Below, piece by piece: positions 12,593 to 13,426 of a stretch of 13,426 bases of DNA. Position numbers and translations under genes: made by a program. Source of the DNA: CBIHLX01 sp966210935 (GTDB lineage: Bacteria; Patescibacteriota; Saccharimonadia; Saccharimonadales; Saccharimonadaceae); contig CBIHLX010000020.1 in NCBI GenBank assembly GCA_966210935.1, positions 1 to 13,426 of the forward strand, in the 5' to 3' direction. The notes under the pieces are model-generated. The model saw only the letters and a program-made list of their open reading frames with translations, had not been told where the DNA came from and ran no database searches. Position 1 is the stretch's first letter. The number at the start of each line of letters is the position of its first letter.

Positions 12593-12610
12593 GAAGGAAA
12601 GGAATAAGAT

Positions 12611-13012
12611 ATGTCACTACAATCAACTGACCCAATCGCCGACCTTCTAACCCGCATTCGTAACGCGGCTATGGTTGGCAAGAACGAAGTTCGTGTCCCA
12701 TCTAGCAAGATCAAAAAAGTTGTCGCTGAGCAGCTCCAGAAGAACAAGTACCTCTCTGAGGTAAAGGTTGAAGCTGGCAAGCCACGTGACACTCTCGTTA
12801 TCACGATCAACAAGCCAGGTGAAAACAGCCCAATCAACGAGATTACTCGTATGAGCAAGCCAGGTCGCCGTCTGTATGTTGGTGCGAACGAAATTCCACG
12901 CGTCAAAAGTGGCCGTGGTATGGTTCTGATCAGTACCTCAAAGGGTGTTATCACTGGCCAGGAAGCCGTAAAGGCTCGCCTCGGCGGTGAACTTCTCCTT
13001 AAGGTTTACTAA
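12611..13012 (+). CDS. rpsH: 30S ribosomal protein S8 (uS8)
   Basis: Primary 16S rRNA-binding protein; in E. coli it represses the spc operon. 133 residues (E. coli 130). DPIADLLTRIRNA at the N-terminus, VPSSKIKKVVAEQL, RMSKPGRRLYVGANEIP and the C-terminal GMVLISTSKGVITGQEA identify it. It has the only sizeable gap within the operon, 18 nt after rpsN, with AAGGAAAGG upstream. In most bacteria rplF follows directly; here a microprotein gene, a terminator and a new promoter come between. Confidence 0.98.
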   Translation: MSLQSTDPIADLLTRIRNAAMVGKNEVRVPSSKIKKVVAEQLQKNKYLSEVKVEAGKPRDTLVITINKPGENSPINEITRMSKPGRRLYVGANEIPRVKSGRGMVLISTSKGVITGQEAVKARLGGELLLKVY

Positions 13013-13013
13013 A

Positions 13014-13139
13014 TTGAGTACCTTTATCGAGGTTGTCGGTGGCTTTATGCTCTGGTTAGGGCCTGCCATCGTGACTCTCGTCTTACTCGGCTGGACAGTT
13101 CATCTTCAGATGAAAGCAAAGCATAGTAAGAAGAAGTAA
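13014..13139 (+). CDS. 41-residue single-pass membrane microprotein with TTG start
   Basis: Too short and with the wrong start codon for many gene finders. It starts at TTG 13014, 1 nt after the rpsH stop, repeating the TAA-N-start junction used across the operon, with AAGG (13001-13004) 9 nt upstream. It ends TAA 13137-13139. Translation reads MSTFIEVVGGFML, then a hydrophobic segment through about residue 28 (WLGPAIVTLVLLGWTV), then a basic tail KAKHSKKK. The layout predicts a membrane helix with the basic C-terminus in the cytoplasm. The terminator follows 21 nt after its stop, so it would be the last gene of the ribosomal protein operon. Function unknown. The combination of hydrophobic helix, K-rich tail, spacing and position argues against chance, but no homologue was checked. 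Confidence 0.72.
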   Translation: MSTFIEVVGGFMLWLGPAIVTLVLLGWTVHLQMKAKHSKKK

Positions 13140-13160
13140 TACGATTCGTCGTTTACATAC

Positions 13161-13192
13161 AAAAAACCTCCTCCTTTGTGGGGAGGTTTTTT
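13161..13192 (+). terminator. Terminator of the ribosomal protein operon
   Basis: AAAAAACCTCC (13161-13171) pairs perfectly with GGAGGTTTTTT (13182-13192), ending in six T. The A run on the left would also let it work on the opposite strand. It separates rpsH and the microprotein gene from rplF. Confidence 0.93.
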
Positions 13193-13215
13193 GATGGCCG
13201 GTTAAATGCACTATA

Positions 13216-13244
13216 TTGCTTTTCCGCCCCAGATATGCTACGAT
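13216..13244 (+). promoter_or_regulatory. Predicted promoter of rplF
   Basis: -35 TTGCTT (13216-13221), 17-nt spacer ending TGC (extended -10), -10 TACGAT (13239-13244, 4 of 6). A promoter is needed here because the upstream unit is terminated at 13192. The start would be near 13251, giving a leader of about 105 nt. TATAAA at 13253-13258 is an alternative -10 without a -35 box. Confidence 0.55.
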
Positions 13245-13260
13245 TATTGAGATATAAATT

Positions 13261-13337
13261 GCGAGTGAAATCAGGGAGATTTTGCGCTCACCTAGGCTAG
13301 TCCATGGTGTCAGCACGAAAACTAACATTTCACTTGC
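13261..13337 (+). promoter_or_regulatory. Structured 5' leader of rplF
   Basis: GCGAGTGAAAT (13261-13271) pairs with ATTTCACTTGC (13327-13337) over 11 bp with one G-U, closing a 55-nt internal region that can fold further (ACC/GGT and GCT/AGC steps around 13286-13313). The stem ends 7 nt before the Shine-Dalgarno AAAGG (13345-13349). A 12-codon frame (ATG 13304 to TAA 13342) runs through the right arm. It may be a ribosomal protein autoregulatory leader or another cis-acting RNA. Confidence 0.62.
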
Positions 13338-13355
13338 CGTAACGAAAGGTAAGTT

Positions 13356-13426
13356 ATGAGTCGAATCGGAAAACTACCAATTGACGTACCTGCAGGTGTG
13401 ACAATCACGGTTGATTCAGATGTTAT
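13356..13426 (+). CDS. rplF: 50S ribosomal protein L6 (uL6), 5' part only
   Basis: Only the first 23 codons are in the window. MSRIGKLPIDVPAGVTITVD matches the L6 N-terminus, usually M-S-R-I-G-x-x-P-I-x-(I/V)-P-x-G-V. ATG 13356 has AAAGG 6 nt upstream. It follows rpsH in order, as in the classical spc operon, but is transcribed from a new promoter with a structured leader. Confidence 0.93.
   Translation, partial: MSRIGKLPIDVPAGVTITVDSDV

Noticed and set aside
1..13426. Search by eye for tRNA or rRNA genes and CRISPR arrays
   Set aside because: No cloverleaf with a GTTCRA-type T-loop, no rRNA signature and no regularly spaced direct repeats were recognised; tRNAscan-SE and CRISPR tools were not available.

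Overview
The window is bacterial and is built around translation genes: tuf (EF-Tu), rpsJ (S10), and a long co-directional run rplC-rplD-rplW-rplB-rpsS-rplV-rpsC-rplP-rpmC-rpsQ-rplN-rplX-rplE-rpsN-rpsH, with the start of rplF at the right edge. Moderate GC, TGA used as a stop, the style of the EF-Tu and ribosomal proteins, and a single-TM VanY-type D,D-carboxypeptidase suggest Candidatus Saccharibacteria (TM7) or a close Patescibacteria/CPR relative. This placement comes from recognising the proteins, not from a database search. The recoded TGA of Gracilibacteria/Absconditabacteria is not needed here.

Layout: 2-379 is the 3' end of an unknown gene. 397-1724 is tuf with its own promoter and terminator. 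1734-3321 is an island of three small unknown genes on the minus strand. 3350-3837 is rpsJ as a self-contained unit with promoter and strong terminator. 3890-6241 is a second island: a small three-TM protein (+), the carboxypeptidase (-), and two unknown genes (-) that share one promoter type and one terminator type. 6278-13192 is the S10/spc ribosomal protein operon, with a palindrome and a hairpin in its leader. It ends with an easily missed 41-residue membrane microprotein (TTG start) and a terminator. 13216-13426 is a new promoter and a structured leader feeding rplF.

The gene order tuf-rpsJ-rplC...rpsH-rplF is the classical str-S10-spc order. It is interrupted at three points (tuf/rpsJ, rpsJ/rplC, rpsH/rplF), and each break carries a terminator and a replacement promoter. 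Inside the main operon genes are packed at -1 to +3 nt with a recurrent TAATG or TAATATG junction, which suggests translational coupling; only rpsH is further away (18 nt). Several island genes look leaderless, with the -10 box only 7-10 nt before the ATG, whereas the ribosomal genes have Shine-Dalgarno sequences.

No tRNA, rRNA, CRISPR array, transposase or recombinase was recognised. Regulatory calls were made by eye from consensus matches and base pairing and are predictions.
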